Below are positions 25,610-33,439 of a stretch of DNA of 64,000 bases, in pieces. The stretch lies in assembly GCA_023701135.1 (NCBI GenBank), contig JAMPXP010000022.1:1-64000 (forward strand). The letters are read 5' to 3'. Position 1 is the stretch's first letter, and the number at the start of each line of letters is the position of its first letter. Source of the stretch: Desulfobacula sp. GTDB taxonomy: Bacteria > Desulfobacterota > Desulfobacteria > Desulfobacterales > Desulfobacteraceae. The notes beneath the pieces are model-generated. The model was not told the DNA's origin. It saw nothing but the letters and a program-made list of their open reading frames with translations, and searched no databases. A program made the position numbers and the translations under genes.

Positions 25610-26926
25610 TCAACCCAAGGAACGCTCTTTTTTCGGCGGGTTAAAATACCCGTGGATCAAATTCGGGAAACGCTCCGAAATCCTTTTCATGACGGCTCCC
25701 ATGCCGAGGGGCCGTCCCGGATCTTCCACGGCCTTCATGATCCGGAAATAATGGTTGGGATCAAAATTCAAATTCCGCCACTGGATCATGTCAATGCCCG
25801 TGGTTCCGGCAAATTCCAAAAAAGCCGCTGTTTCCTTTTCCGAATCCGTAAATCCGGGGCAGTTGAGATAATTGACCGAGACAAATTTCCCCAGGCCCTT
25901 GGCGGCCCGGATGCTTTTCAGCACATCTGAAAATGTGTAGGACCGGGGCCGGAAATAGGCGGTATAGCAGTTTTCCCTCACCGAGTTCAGGCTCACCCGC
26001 ATGGAATCCATGCCCGCCCGGCACAGGGCTTCCACCTTGTCCGGCAGGCCTGCATTGGTGTTGAGGTTGATGGTGCCCCTGTCCGTCTTTTCCCGGATGA
26101 GCCGGACGGCGGGTTCAATGGCGGCAAAGGCCATGAGGGGGTCGCCTTCGCATCCCTGGCCGAAACTGACAATGGCCTGGTCCACGGTGGAGATATGCTC
26201 CAGGGAGAGTTCTGCGATTTCTTCCGGTGTCGGGGTAAAGCTGATTCGTTCCTGGCAGGCGGAAAGGTTGCCCGTGGTCTGAAGGGAGATGCAGCCCAGG
26301 CAATCGGCATTGCAGACCCTGGAGGTAGGCAGGGGGGCTTCATAGCGTTTCAGGAAAAAATTTTTCCCGGCCGGGCAGCCGTAGCGGAGGGCGCAGGATT
26401 CAAGATGGCGCATGAGGCGGTTTCCCGGATATTTTTTCTGCATTTCCTTTACGCCCTTGAGGATCTTTTTTTGGGGCATGAGCCTTAAATCCTGGCGGGG
26501 TTCGGCATCCACCAGGAGGGCCGAGGAGCGGAAACCGCCTTTGCCGAAGCCCACAGCCCCATAGGCGAACAGGGGCAGGGGGGCCGTAAGGCCGGTGTCG
26601 TCATAGGCGCAGAAATGCCGGTTCACATAGCCCGGGGAATTGAACACGGCCACGGGAAAGATGGCTTCCTTGGGGGCAAAGGGGTTTTTTTTCAGGATTT
26701 CAAACCGGTTTTCCGCGAGATTATAGACCAGGGGCCGCCGTTGGGGCAGGAGCATGAGTTCGCTGCCGTGGGGCATGGGCACGGTGTCCGCCGTTTCCAG
26801 GACAAAGGGCGTTTCCCCGGACATGCCCGCGGCCCCATAGCCTTCTAGGTCGAATATCTCTCCGTTTTCCGCAGCCCCCACGGCTGTCAGGATATTTCCG
26901 GTTTTGATGTTTTGGGTTCGGCGCAT
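25610..26926 (-). CDS. Radical SAM protein
   Basis: Read from ATG 26926, which gives 438 residues (the frame is open for a further 41 codons but would overlap the upstream gene). It is a radical SAM enzyme by the canonical CX3CX2C in RVCNADCLGCISLQTTG, in the middle of the protein, followed by IVSFGQGCEGDPLMAF and MDSMRVSLNSVRENCY. An N-terminal ~180-residue region of unknown fold precedes the cluster, and a cysteine pair (CALRYGCPAGKNF) lies just before it. This arrangement resembles radical SAM proteins annotated only as uncharacterised. The start is 14 bases from the stop of the preceding gene in the DUF262/ATPase operon, so co-transcription is possible. Confidence 0.82.
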   Translation of the reverse strand: MRRTQNIKTGNILTAVGAAENGEIFDLEGYGAAGMSGETPFVLETADTVPMPHGSELMLLPQRRPLVYNLAENRFEILKKNPFAPKEAIFPVAVFNSPGYVNRHFCAYDDTGLTAPLPLFAYGAVGFGKGGFRSSALLVDAEPRQDLRLMPQKKILKGVKEMQKKYPGNRLMRHLESCALRYGCPAGKNFFLKRYEAPLPTSRVCNADCLGCISLQTTGNLSACQERISFTPTPEEIAELSLEHISTVDQAIVSFGQGCEGDPLMAFAAIEPAVRLIREKTDRGTINLNTNAGLPDKVEALCRAGMDSMRVSLNSVRENCYTAYFRPRSYTFSDVLKSIRAAKGLGKFVSVNYLNCPGFTDSEKETAAFLEFAGTTGIDMIQWRNLNFDPNHYFRIMKAVEDPGRPLGMGAVMKRISERFPNLIHGYFNPPKKERSLG

Positions 26927-26939
26927 GTCGTCTTTTCTT

Positions 26940-27917
26940 TCATTTGAGGGGAAGGTGCGGGCCGATATAGCCCACATGGATTGTTTGGGAGGAACTGTCC
27001 GGAAAGAAATGAAGCCGGTATCCATTGCCCAGCTTGACATGCTTTTCAAAAACAGTTTTGCGGCCTTCGGGAAGCCAGAATTCGCGCTTGCTTCTTAGCT
27101 GAGGATGGTTCAAAACCGTTGCGGATTCTCCGCTGACCGGATGTTTGAGTCCCAGCGACCGGATGGCTTCGTGGCTGTAATCTTTGTACCGGCCTTTTTT
27201 CCACAGTCCGCAGAAGTGATCCAGAACGGTCAGTGATGCCTTTACCTGATCCAGCAGCGCCTTTCCGGCGGACCAGGAATTTAGCTGTTGCGGCGTTTTC
27301 CCGCAGAAGGCAAGATGGGGGAAAATTTGTCCTCTTGTTTCATACAGCCTTCTGCCGGAGCTGATCAGCTCATTTCTTTTATCACAGAGCGCATTCAGGT
27401 CCTGTTCAAGAGTCCTGAGAGAGTAAAAATTCAGCAGATCAAGGGGTTGCGTGGAAATCTCACCTTCAGTGTCTAAGGTTTGGACTTGAACCCTGATCGG
27501 GGAACGGTTCCATGGCGGCCGGGTCGGAAAGCCGGAGAGGGGGGCCTCATGCCAGGTTGCCGCACGCAGGGCGGAATAGGATGAATCCTCACCCAGAAGC
27601 ACTTCAAAAAGATCGATGCCGCTCTGGATATCCTCCATGCTGAAAAAAGGCTGCCGGGTGGCAATGCTCCGGAAGGCCCGGATGATATCCCTGTTTTCAT
27701 CCTTAAGATTCTTTCTGTACCAGTCCTGCCAGAAATACCGGTTTGCCAGTTCCAGCCGGAACCAGTTTTTGTCCACGGATTCGTCCACCAGAAGGGTGGA
27801 GATTCCAATATTTTGAACCGTTAAACAGATTCGGAGAAACTCGGGCACGGCGGCGTCGGCTTTATTTGCATCGTCAAACGGCAGGGAGTGGTGGTTGAAA
27901 ACCATAAGGCCGGTCAC
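26940..27917 (-). CDS. Third protein of DUF262-ATPase operon, unknown function
   Basis: I do not recognise this 325-residue protein. It begins with a GTG that overlaps the ATPase stop (GTGA), a sign of coupled translation. The N-terminus MVFNHHSLPFDDANKADAA resembles short regions in other effector-like proteins, and the last 60 residues form a compact, probably beta-rich unit ending GNGYRLHFFPD...HVGYIGPHLPL. No membrane segment, signal or clear metal motif was seen; scattered Trp, His and Asp residues leave nuclease activity open. As third partner of a DUF262 protein and a DUF3696 ATPase it is likely an effector or specificity subunit of a defence system (inference). Confidence 0.75.
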   Translation of the reverse strand: MTGLMVFNHHSLPFDDANKADAAVPEFLRICLTVQNIGISTLLVDESVDKNWFRLELANRYFWQDWYRKNLKDENRDIIRAFRSIATRQPFFSMEDIQSGIDLFEVLLGEDSSYSALRAATWHEAPLSGFPTRPPWNRSPIRVQVQTLDTEGEISTQPLDLLNFYSLRTLEQDLNALCDKRNELISSGRRLYETRGQIFPHLAFCGKTPQQLNSWSAGKALLDQVKASLTVLDHFCGLWKKGRYKDYSHEAIRSLGLKHPVSGESATVLNHPQLRSKREFWLPEGRKTVFEKHVKLGNGYRLHFFPDSSSQTIHVGYIGPHLPLK

Positions 27918-29014
27918 AAGAGATTCTCCAACTGCCGGTCTGTTTCGTCAAAAAAGCCTCTGGGCCAGACATCGATTTTTCCCTGGGCATCAATTTCTGG
28001 CATGACCACCAGGGACTCATGAAGGTCAGTGGCGCTTCTTTCCAGATAAAACAGGCGGACATCCTTGTTTGAAATCAAGCCGTTCTTGACAGCCACGCGG
28101 ACTCCGTTCAGAAAATGGTCGGAATGGGATTCGATAAAAAGCTGCACGCCGCTGTTTGCCGCGATGGAGCAGAGGCGTCCCAGGACGGACTGGCCGCCGG
28201 GGTGCAGGTGGGCTTCCGGGTTTTCAACAATGATCATGTCCCCCGGCTTTGCCCGGAGAACAGCCGTCACCACCGGCAGCACAAAAGTCAGACCGAAACC
28301 GACATTTTCCGGTTTAAAATCCGCTGTCAGTTCTGCGCCCTGTTCAAAGGCATAGCTGAGCGACACCGTATTCATGGCCTGATGAAGCTGAGTATGGATG
28401 CGAATGCCCGGGGAAATCTCGGACATCCATTTGTCCAGGTTGTCCAGCAGCGAAAAAGAGGCGGCCGATCTGTGTTTCAATGCTTTGATGGGTATCGGTG
28501 TAAGTCCTTTTTCTGCAATATAATGGGCTGTATATTCACCGTGATTGCCGATGGAATTCAGGTCGTTGATATAGTAGTCGGATGCTTCGTAGGCGGATTT
28601 CGGGCTGATGCGGTCCGCTGATAAATATTGAAAATTTTTATTGAAAAGGCTCAGGTCTTGAGTCGCCAGTTTGAGTTTCCGGTCCAGGGGCTGCAAATCC
28701 GATTTGGCTGAATAATTGAAGATAAAATGGGCCGGTTCCGCCTTCTCCCACGTCAGGGTGAATTCAATGGTTTCCTTTTCCGCGTTTTCCGACAAAATAT
28801 CCCGGCCGGTGCCGACGAAGACATAGTCGCCTTTCAAGAGGAGCCCTTTATCCAGAAGGGTGTTTTTTTCCTGGGACTGCCTCAATAACAGCAGGGTTTG
28901 AATCAGGGATGACTTTCCCATGCCGTTCAAACCGCTGAAAAGATTCAGCGGCCCAAGGGGAAAACTTGCATCATGAAGCGATTTAAATCGTTGAACCCTT
29001 ATGAATTCAAGCAT
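27914..29014 (-). CDS. AAA/OLD-like ATPase with DUF3696 C-terminus
   Basis: This 366-residue ABC-type (SMC-like) ATPase has Walker A GLNGMGKSS (28-36), an ENPEAHLHP Walker B with the catalytic glutamate (about residue 260), and the H-loop IESHSDHFLNGVR. The C-terminal WPRGFFDETDRQLENL matches the short DUF3696 tail. Related ATPases accompany nucleases in several anti-phage systems (for example OLD- and Gabija-like). It overlaps the DUF262 gene by eight bases and the third gene by four. There is no Toprim nuclease domain in this protein, so cutting activity, if any, must come from the partners. Confidence 0.9.
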   Translation of the reverse strand: MLEFIRVQRFKSLHDASFPLGPLNLFSGLNGMGKSSLIQTLLLLRQSQEKNTLLDKGLLLKGDYVFVGTGRDILSENAEKETIEFTLTWEKAEPAHFIFNYSAKSDLQPLDRKLKLATQDLSLFNKNFQYLSADRISPKSAYEASDYYINDLNSIGNHGEYTAHYIAEKGLTPIPIKALKHRSAASFSLLDNLDKWMSEISPGIRIHTQLHQAMNTVSLSYAFEQGAELTADFKPENVGFGLTFVLPVVTAVLRAKPGDMIIVENPEAHLHPGGQSVLGRLCSIAANSGVQLFIESHSDHFLNGVRVAVKNGLISNKDVRLFYLERSATDLHESLVVMPEIDAQGKIDVWPRGFFDETDRQLENLL

Positions 29015-30167
29015 TCAGAACCTCCTTAATCAACTCTGCCACCTTGCTTTTCCGGATACGGTAATGATCCTTTTTCTGGGTGGAATAGGTGATGGATCTG
29101 AAATAGTCGTTATCCTTGGTCATCATCTCCGTATGCTTCTGAATCAACAGTTCTCTTCTGCTTATCAGACGTTCTGTTTCTGCTTCGGAAAGCTTGACCA
29201 GTGCCGTAGTCCAAACTTCAAACAGGGTTGAATTTTTCCTGCGCCGCCTTTCATCCTGACCGGTTGTACTCTTTTCAAAAGCCTTTTCCCCAAATACCCG
29301 CCGGCATCGCCGGATGGCGGTCTGAAAAGCCGATTGATATTTCTTCAGGTCCTCTTTGGAAGCAGTTTCGAGTTTGGCGATCATTTCATCCATAAACGTG
29401 GCAATGTTTTTTCGGGTCTGCTCGTAGTCCATGAACTGAAACGCAAGAAAGCGGAGAACCATCTCCTGGTCCACCATGCGTTTGCTCTGGTCGCCGATGG
29501 TTTTTTTCAGGTATTCATCCGTTGCCAGATCCCCCAGGAATTTCCGGATGGCGGGTTTTGCCATGGCATTGCGGATTTCCTGGTCATTAAGAATCAAGCC
29601 GCCGGTATTGATCCTCCGGAAGATGGAATATTTGACTGCTTCCGGGGTGCCGGGCTGGATCAGAAACAGGGTCACCGGACATTCGTCAATGCGCCGTGTA
29701 TAGGTTCGCAAAAGATCGTCATATCCAAGCCCCTTAAAATCTTTCAGGTATTCAAGACCGCTGAGTTTCAGTTTTTTTTCGATTACAAATTTCCGGATGG
29801 CGGACAGGCGCTGCAACCCGTCCACAATGAGCCATTTTTCTTCATTGGAGGCGTCAAAATAAAAGGCCGGAAGCGGAAACCGGATGAGAATGGATTCGAT
29901 GAGCCGGGACATCTTGGCATTGTCCCAAAGTTCGGCATGGCGCTGGAAATCGGTATTCATATCGATTTCATCGTGTTTCAGGCGCTCGATCAGGTTGTGC
30001 AGGGTGTCGGGCTTGGAGATGATGCTGATTTCCGAAGGATTAAAAGGGTCCTCCATTATCAGGTCGGCGCTGTCCTCCCCCCCGTCCGGGGCCGGAGTAA
30101 CATCATTATTTTCGATTTCCACAATACTGTTGTCGTCAGCTTGCGTTTCATTTTCAAAAAGATTCAT
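29007..30167 (-). CDS. DUF262 (ParB/Srx-fold, GmrS-like) protein
   Basis: From ATG 30167 this 386-residue protein begins with an acidic ~40-residue tail and then has the DUF262 features NTDFQRHAELWDNAKMSRLI and the catalytic-type motif VDGLQRLSAI (DGLQR 116-120). A second ATG at 30182 is possible, but a GGAG nine bases before 30167 favours the shorter form. DUF262 domains have the ParB/sulfiredoxin fold and bind or hydrolyse nucleotides in systems such as GmrSD. No HNH-type DUF1524 domain follows; the C-terminal half is helical and basic. It is first in the three-gene operon with the ATPase and unknown protein. Confidence 0.87.
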   Translation of the reverse strand: MNLFENETQADDNSIVEIENNDVTPAPDGGEDSADLIMEDPFNPSEISIISKPDTLHNLIERLKHDEIDMNTDFQRHAELWDNAKMSRLIESILIRFPLPAFYFDASNEEKWLIVDGLQRLSAIRKFVIEKKLKLSGLEYLKDFKGLGYDDLLRTYTRRIDECPVTLFLIQPGTPEAVKYSIFRRINTGGLILNDQEIRNAMAKPAIRKFLGDLATDEYLKKTIGDQSKRMVDQEMVLRFLAFQFMDYEQTRKNIATFMDEMIAKLETASKEDLKKYQSAFQTAIRRCRRVFGEKAFEKSTTGQDERRRRKNSTLFEVWTTALVKLSEAETERLISRRELLIQKHTEMMTKDNDYFRSITYSTQKKDHYRIRKSKVAELIKEVLNA

Positions 30168-30288
30168 TCTCCTGCACTCCATAGATCCAATACAAATTAT
30201 GTATCATTTTCTTTCTTCTTTGTAGGCCCATAACCGGTCCGAGATTCCTAAAGATACAGTGCTGAAATTTAAAAAACAATCTTTAGTT

Positions 30289-30723
30289 TCAGGGTTTGGT
30301 CAGGCCTTCCTTCAGGGCGGTTCCCTTGTCATCAATGAGTTCCACCAGGACCCCGTTCATTTTGTCCGGATGGATAAAGGCGAATTCACAGTCCCGGAAG
30401 GGCCGGGGACCGCCGATAAAAGGATAGTTTTCTGCTTTCAGTTCATCTATGGCCCCACGGGTGTGGTCCACATTAAAGCTCAGCAGCATGACGCCTTCCC
30501 CCCGCTTTTTAATGAATTTTGCCACCTCCCCGTCCGGGGTCAGGGATTCCATGAGTTCAAAGCCCACCTCCCCCAGCAGGTACCGGGCCACCCGGATCTT
30601 TTCGGATTCATCCTCGTATTCCGCGTCGGGCCTGAGCTTTCCCAGCACCGGCTCCCAAATTTTCCGGGCAGCCTCCAGATCTTTGACCGCCACGCAGATA
30701 TGGTCCATTTTATTGATTTTCAT
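30289..30723 (-). CDS. VOC-fold protein, methylmalonyl-CoA epimerase-like
   Basis: From ATG 30723, with an ideal GGAGG site, this 144-residue protein matches methylmalonyl-CoA epimerase along its length: MDHICVAVKDLEAARK, LTPDGEVAKFIKKRGEG and the metal glutamate in NGVLVEL (E128). Epimerase interconverts the R and S forms of methylmalonyl-CoA in propionate metabolism. However the paired histidines usual in GIHHIAF are replaced (GVMLLSF, M79-L80), removing one expected metal ligand. It may therefore be an altered epimerase or another VOC enzyme. Its start codon region lies inside one copy of a 72-bp dispersed repeat. Confidence 0.72.
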   Translation of the reverse strand: MKINKMDHICVAVKDLEAARKIWEPVLGKLRPDAEYEDESEKIRVARYLLGEVGFELMESLTPDGEVAKFIKKRGEGVMLLSFNVDHTRGAIDELKAENYPFIGGPRPFRDCEFAFIHPDKMNGVLVELIDDKGTALKEGLTKP

Positions 30724-30793
30724 TTTGCCTCCGGTCCTGTCCATTCGAGTGACTACCATAGCAGAAGTTGATCCGGCAATAAAGGCCGGTTTT
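30722..30793. repeat. Dispersed repeat, copy 1 (other copy 33202-33273)
   Basis: A 72-base segment just upstream of the epimerase-like gene matches 33202-33273 without gaps (about 61 of 72 identical, hand counted). The end distal to the gene contains CCGGC, a 7-base loop and GCCGG followed by T residues, identical in both copies. Both copies face leftward genes in the same orientation, so this may be a duplicated promoter/leader or a small mobile repeat. Confidence 0.85.
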
Positions 30794-30871
30794 TCAAAAA
30801 GATGCTTCAACTATGCCATTGCATAACCTGTGATCCGGATTATATTGTTGATCAGGGTGAAGAGAGGTCCA

Positions 30872-31420
30872 ATGAAAAAGAGTGTTCTTGCCGTCATCAT
30901 CGTTCTGTTTTACGGGGCTTTCGCCTTTTGCGGCGAATTCCAGGGCCTTTTAAAAGCTGCCGGACAGGGAGATGTCGATGCCCAGTTTAATCTTGGGTGG
31001 ATGTACGCCGAAGGCAGGGGAGTTCCTCGGAATTCTAAGCAGGCCGTGTATTGGTATTCAAGGGCTGCCAGGCAGGGAGACGCGTCAGCCCAGTTCAATC
31101 TTGGAATGATGTATGATAATGGTGAGGGCGTGGCCCGGGATGACCGGCAGGCCGCCTATTGGTACGCCAAAGCAGGCGGACAGGGAATTGCCGTTGCCCA
31201 GTACAACCTTGGCATAATGTATGACAGGGGCCAGGGTGTTGTTCAGAGTTTTCAGCAGGCGTATCTGTGGCTCAGCCTGGCGGCTGCCCAGGGACTTGAA
31301 GATGCCGCCGAAACAAGGGATGCCGTTGCCAAAAACCTATCCCCCCGGCAACTGGCTCAAGCCCAAGATCTTGCGGCAAAGATGCAATACCAAATCCAGC
31401 ATCCGCCCGAGCCGCTGTAG
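30872..31420 (+). CDS. Sel1-repeat secreted protein
   Basis: Starting at ATG 30872 (AGAGAGG site) this 182-residue protein has a signal peptide (about 1-20, ending FAFCGEF; a Cys in the cleavage area could make it a lipoprotein, though the lipobox is poor). It carries three to four Sel1-like repeats of about 36 residues, each containing A-Q-FNLG-MY..G.GV. These TPR-like solenoids mediate protein contacts in the periplasm. The partner is unknown. The gene is isolated, rightward between leftward genes. Confidence 0.88.
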   Translation: MKKSVLAVIIVLFYGAFAFCGEFQGLLKAAGQGDVDAQFNLGWMYAEGRGVPRNSKQAVYWYSRAARQGDASAQFNLGMMYDNGEGVARDDRQAAYWYAKAGGQGIAVAQYNLGIMYDRGQGVVQSFQQAYLWLSLAAAQGLEDAAETRDAVAKNLSPRQLAQAQDLAAKMQYQIQHPPEPL

Positions 31421-31473
31421 CAAACCGCTTATTTCCAGCCGTATCCTCCAGATGAATCCGCAATCCGGACAAA

Positions 31474-32277
31474 TCATAAATCCCGGCGGTTGAATTGGAC
31501 CAGGGAAATCAGAAAACACACCACCGTGATCCCAAGGGAGATCAGAGCCCGGATGCCAGCGCCGGGCTTGCCCAGAATCAGGTCTCCCGGCTGGTATAAC
31601 TGGAAATAGCTGTAGGGCGACAGGGATTGCAGGGATGTGCTCAATTTAATCACGGTATCAAAAAAATACAGGGACACAAACAGGCCCACGGCCATGCGGA
31701 TGCTTTTGCCCTGGTCGGATTGGAAGGCGGATATGGCCGTTGCCAGGGACCCCATGCTCAGAAAGAAAACCAGGCCGGCGCCCGCCGCCCCGGCGTAATC
31801 GGCTATGTTTACCTTCAGATCAAAGCACAGGTCCCCTGCCAGTGTTCCCAGCAGCATGGCGGAAAACTGCAGGGCCAGGGCAACGGCCAGAAATGAATAG
31901 ATGCCCAGGGGGATGGTGATCCGCCTGACGGGTTTGGTCAACAGGATATCAAAGGTTTTGAATTGGATTTCACCGGCCAGATACCTGGCCGGGATGCTGA
32001 TCTGGAAAAAGGAAAGCACGATGAGGATGAGCGGATGCACATATCCAAAGGCCAGCATCTGAAGGGCGAACTGGGAAATGCCGCCCTGGATCCCCATAAA
32101 TGCCGTTATGCCCGGAGGCAGCAGCCTTATGATGGAGACCAGCGTTTTTTTGATGTCGGTTTCAAAAAAGACCCAGGCAAAGGCCCATTCAAAAAGAAAA
32201 CAGAACAGGACCAGGAGGGCCAGGTTTATTTTCTGGTCCTGAAATATTTTTTTCATATAGGACAGATAACCGGACAT
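31474..32277 (-). CDS. ABC-2 type transporter permease
   Basis: This 267-residue membrane protein has about six hydrophobic segments and the ABC-2 permease feature ARYLAGEIQFKTFDILLTKPV, with the coupling-helix-like stretch before the second membrane pair. It follows the ATPase gene by eight bases and forms an exporter with it. The substrate is not predictable; drug-, polyketide- or lipid-type substrates are usual for the family. Confidence 0.88.
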   Translation of the reverse strand: MSGYLSYMKKIFQDQKINLALLVLFCFLFEWAFAWVFFETDIKKTLVSIIRLLPPGITAFMGIQGGISQFALQMLAFGYVHPLILIVLSFFQISIPARYLAGEIQFKTFDILLTKPVRRITIPLGIYSFLAVALALQFSAMLLGTLAGDLCFDLKVNIADYAGAAGAGLVFFLSMGSLATAISAFQSDQGKSIRMAVGLFVSLYFFDTVIKLSTSLQSLSPYSYFQLYQPGDLILGKPGAGIRALISLGITVVCFLISLVQFNRRDL

Positions 32278-32285
32278 GGTTCCTT

Positions 32286-33173
32286 TTATTTTTCCCGGTA
32301 AAAGGTCATGAATGCCTCCTCAAGGGAGGGCTCCGGGAAAACCAGGTTTGTGACCTCATATTTTGCGATCTGTTTTAAAAGCGGGTTGATATCTCCGCCC
32401 ACGGTCAGGACAAGCCGACCGGGGTCCTGTTCCAGGATCTTTGTGTTGGCCAGGTGAAACGCCTTTCCCGGGACGGGCCGGGCAAAGGTGACCTCCATGC
32501 GGCGCACCATCTTCTCCTTTAAGGAGGATACGGATTCTTCCGCAATGAGCCGGCCCTCTCTCACCAGCCCCACCCGGTCACAGATTTTTTCCACCTCTGC
32601 CAGGTAATGGGAAGAAAAAAAAATGGTTTTCCCCATGGATTTAAGATGCCTCAGCCAGTCGTACAGGACCATTTTATTGATGGGGTCCAGCCCCTCGGAG
32701 GGCTCGTCCATGATCACCAGGTCCGGGCCTTCCTGCAGGGCCTGGATGATTCCCAGCTTTTGTTTCATCCCGTGGGAATAGTCTTTGATTTTTCTGTTTA
32801 ACTCTTCAGGACTCAGATCAAAGGCATGGAGAAGGTCTTCCCGGAATACGGGGGCTTTTCGGGAAAACCGGTTCATATGGGTTAAAAAAGACCTGCCGGT
32901 CAGATCTTCATAGAGCTTTAATTCGCCGGGAACATTGCCGATGGCCTGAAACAGGGTCGCATAATGGGTTCTTACATTTTGCCCAAAGAGTTTCACCTCT
33001 CCTGAAGAGGGGCGCAGCAGATTGAGCATCAGGCGGATGGTGGTTGATTTTCCGGCGCCGTTGGGACCGAGGAAGCCGAAAATCTCCCCCCGGCCCACCC
33101 CAAGGGTGAGATCCTCTATCCCGGGTGATTTCCCATAATATTTGGTCAAATGACGGATGTCTATGACGGGCAC
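32286..33173 (-). CDS. ABC transporter ATP-binding protein
   Basis: This 295-residue ABC ATPase has Walker A GPNGAGKSTTI, signature YSHGMKQKLGIIQAL (in place of LSGGQ), Walker B DLVIMDEPSEGLD and an H-loop SSHYLAEVE. The C-terminal ~75 residues are the extension common in ABC-2 exporters. The start is a GTG at 33173 without a strong ribosome site. A repeat copy (33202-33273) lies 29 bases upstream and may contain its promoter. Confidence 0.95.
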   Translation of the reverse strand: MPVIDIRHLTKYYGKSPGIEDLTLGVGRGEIFGFLGPNGAGKSTTIRLMLNLLRPSSGEVKLFGQNVRTHYATLFQAIGNVPGELKLYEDLTGRSFLTHMNRFSRKAPVFREDLLHAFDLSPEELNRKIKDYSHGMKQKLGIIQALQEGPDLVIMDEPSEGLDPINKMVLYDWLRHLKSMGKTIFFSSHYLAEVEKICDRVGLVREGRLIAEESVSSLKEKMVRRMEVTFARPVPGKAFHLANTKILEQDPGRLVLTVGGDINPLLKQIAKYEVTNLVFPEPSLEEAFMTFYREK

Positions 33174-33201
33174 GCTGTATGGTCCATTTTATCGGGTTTT
33201 T

Positions 33202-33273
33202 ATTTTGCCTTAGGTCCTGTCCGATCCGATGGATACCATAACAGAAGTTTATCCGGCAATAAAGGCCGGTTTT
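33202..33273. repeat. Dispersed repeat, copy 2 (other copy 30722-30793)
   Basis: This segment is the gapless partner of 30722-30793. The most conserved parts are ATTTTGCCT at the gene-proximal end and ATCCGGCAATAAAGGCCGG at the distal end, which can form a five-base-pair hairpin followed by T residues on the plus strand. It lies upstream of the ABC ATPase gene in the same orientation as copy 1 to its gene. Confidence 0.85.
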
Positions 33274-33439
33274 CCGAAATCATTTTTTTCTTGACACAAA
33301 CTTAAATTTGGTTCATTGAATCAGACCTGTTTTTTTGATGGGCAAACAGAAATAAGATTTATTCGGGCATTCCTTCCGAACGGATCGAAATGGATGATTG
33401 TCTGAATGTTTATGAATATCGGACCCCGGAGAACATGCC

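Noticed and set aside
30766-30794. Repeat hairpins (also near 33253) as functional rightward terminators
   Set aside because: No rightward gene ends upstream of either copy, so the hairpin is treated as part of the repeat.
33291-33319. Sigma-70 promoter for the PLP decarboxylase at TTGACA 33291
   Set aside because: The -35 is good but the hexamer at the right distance, CATTGA, is too poor to claim.
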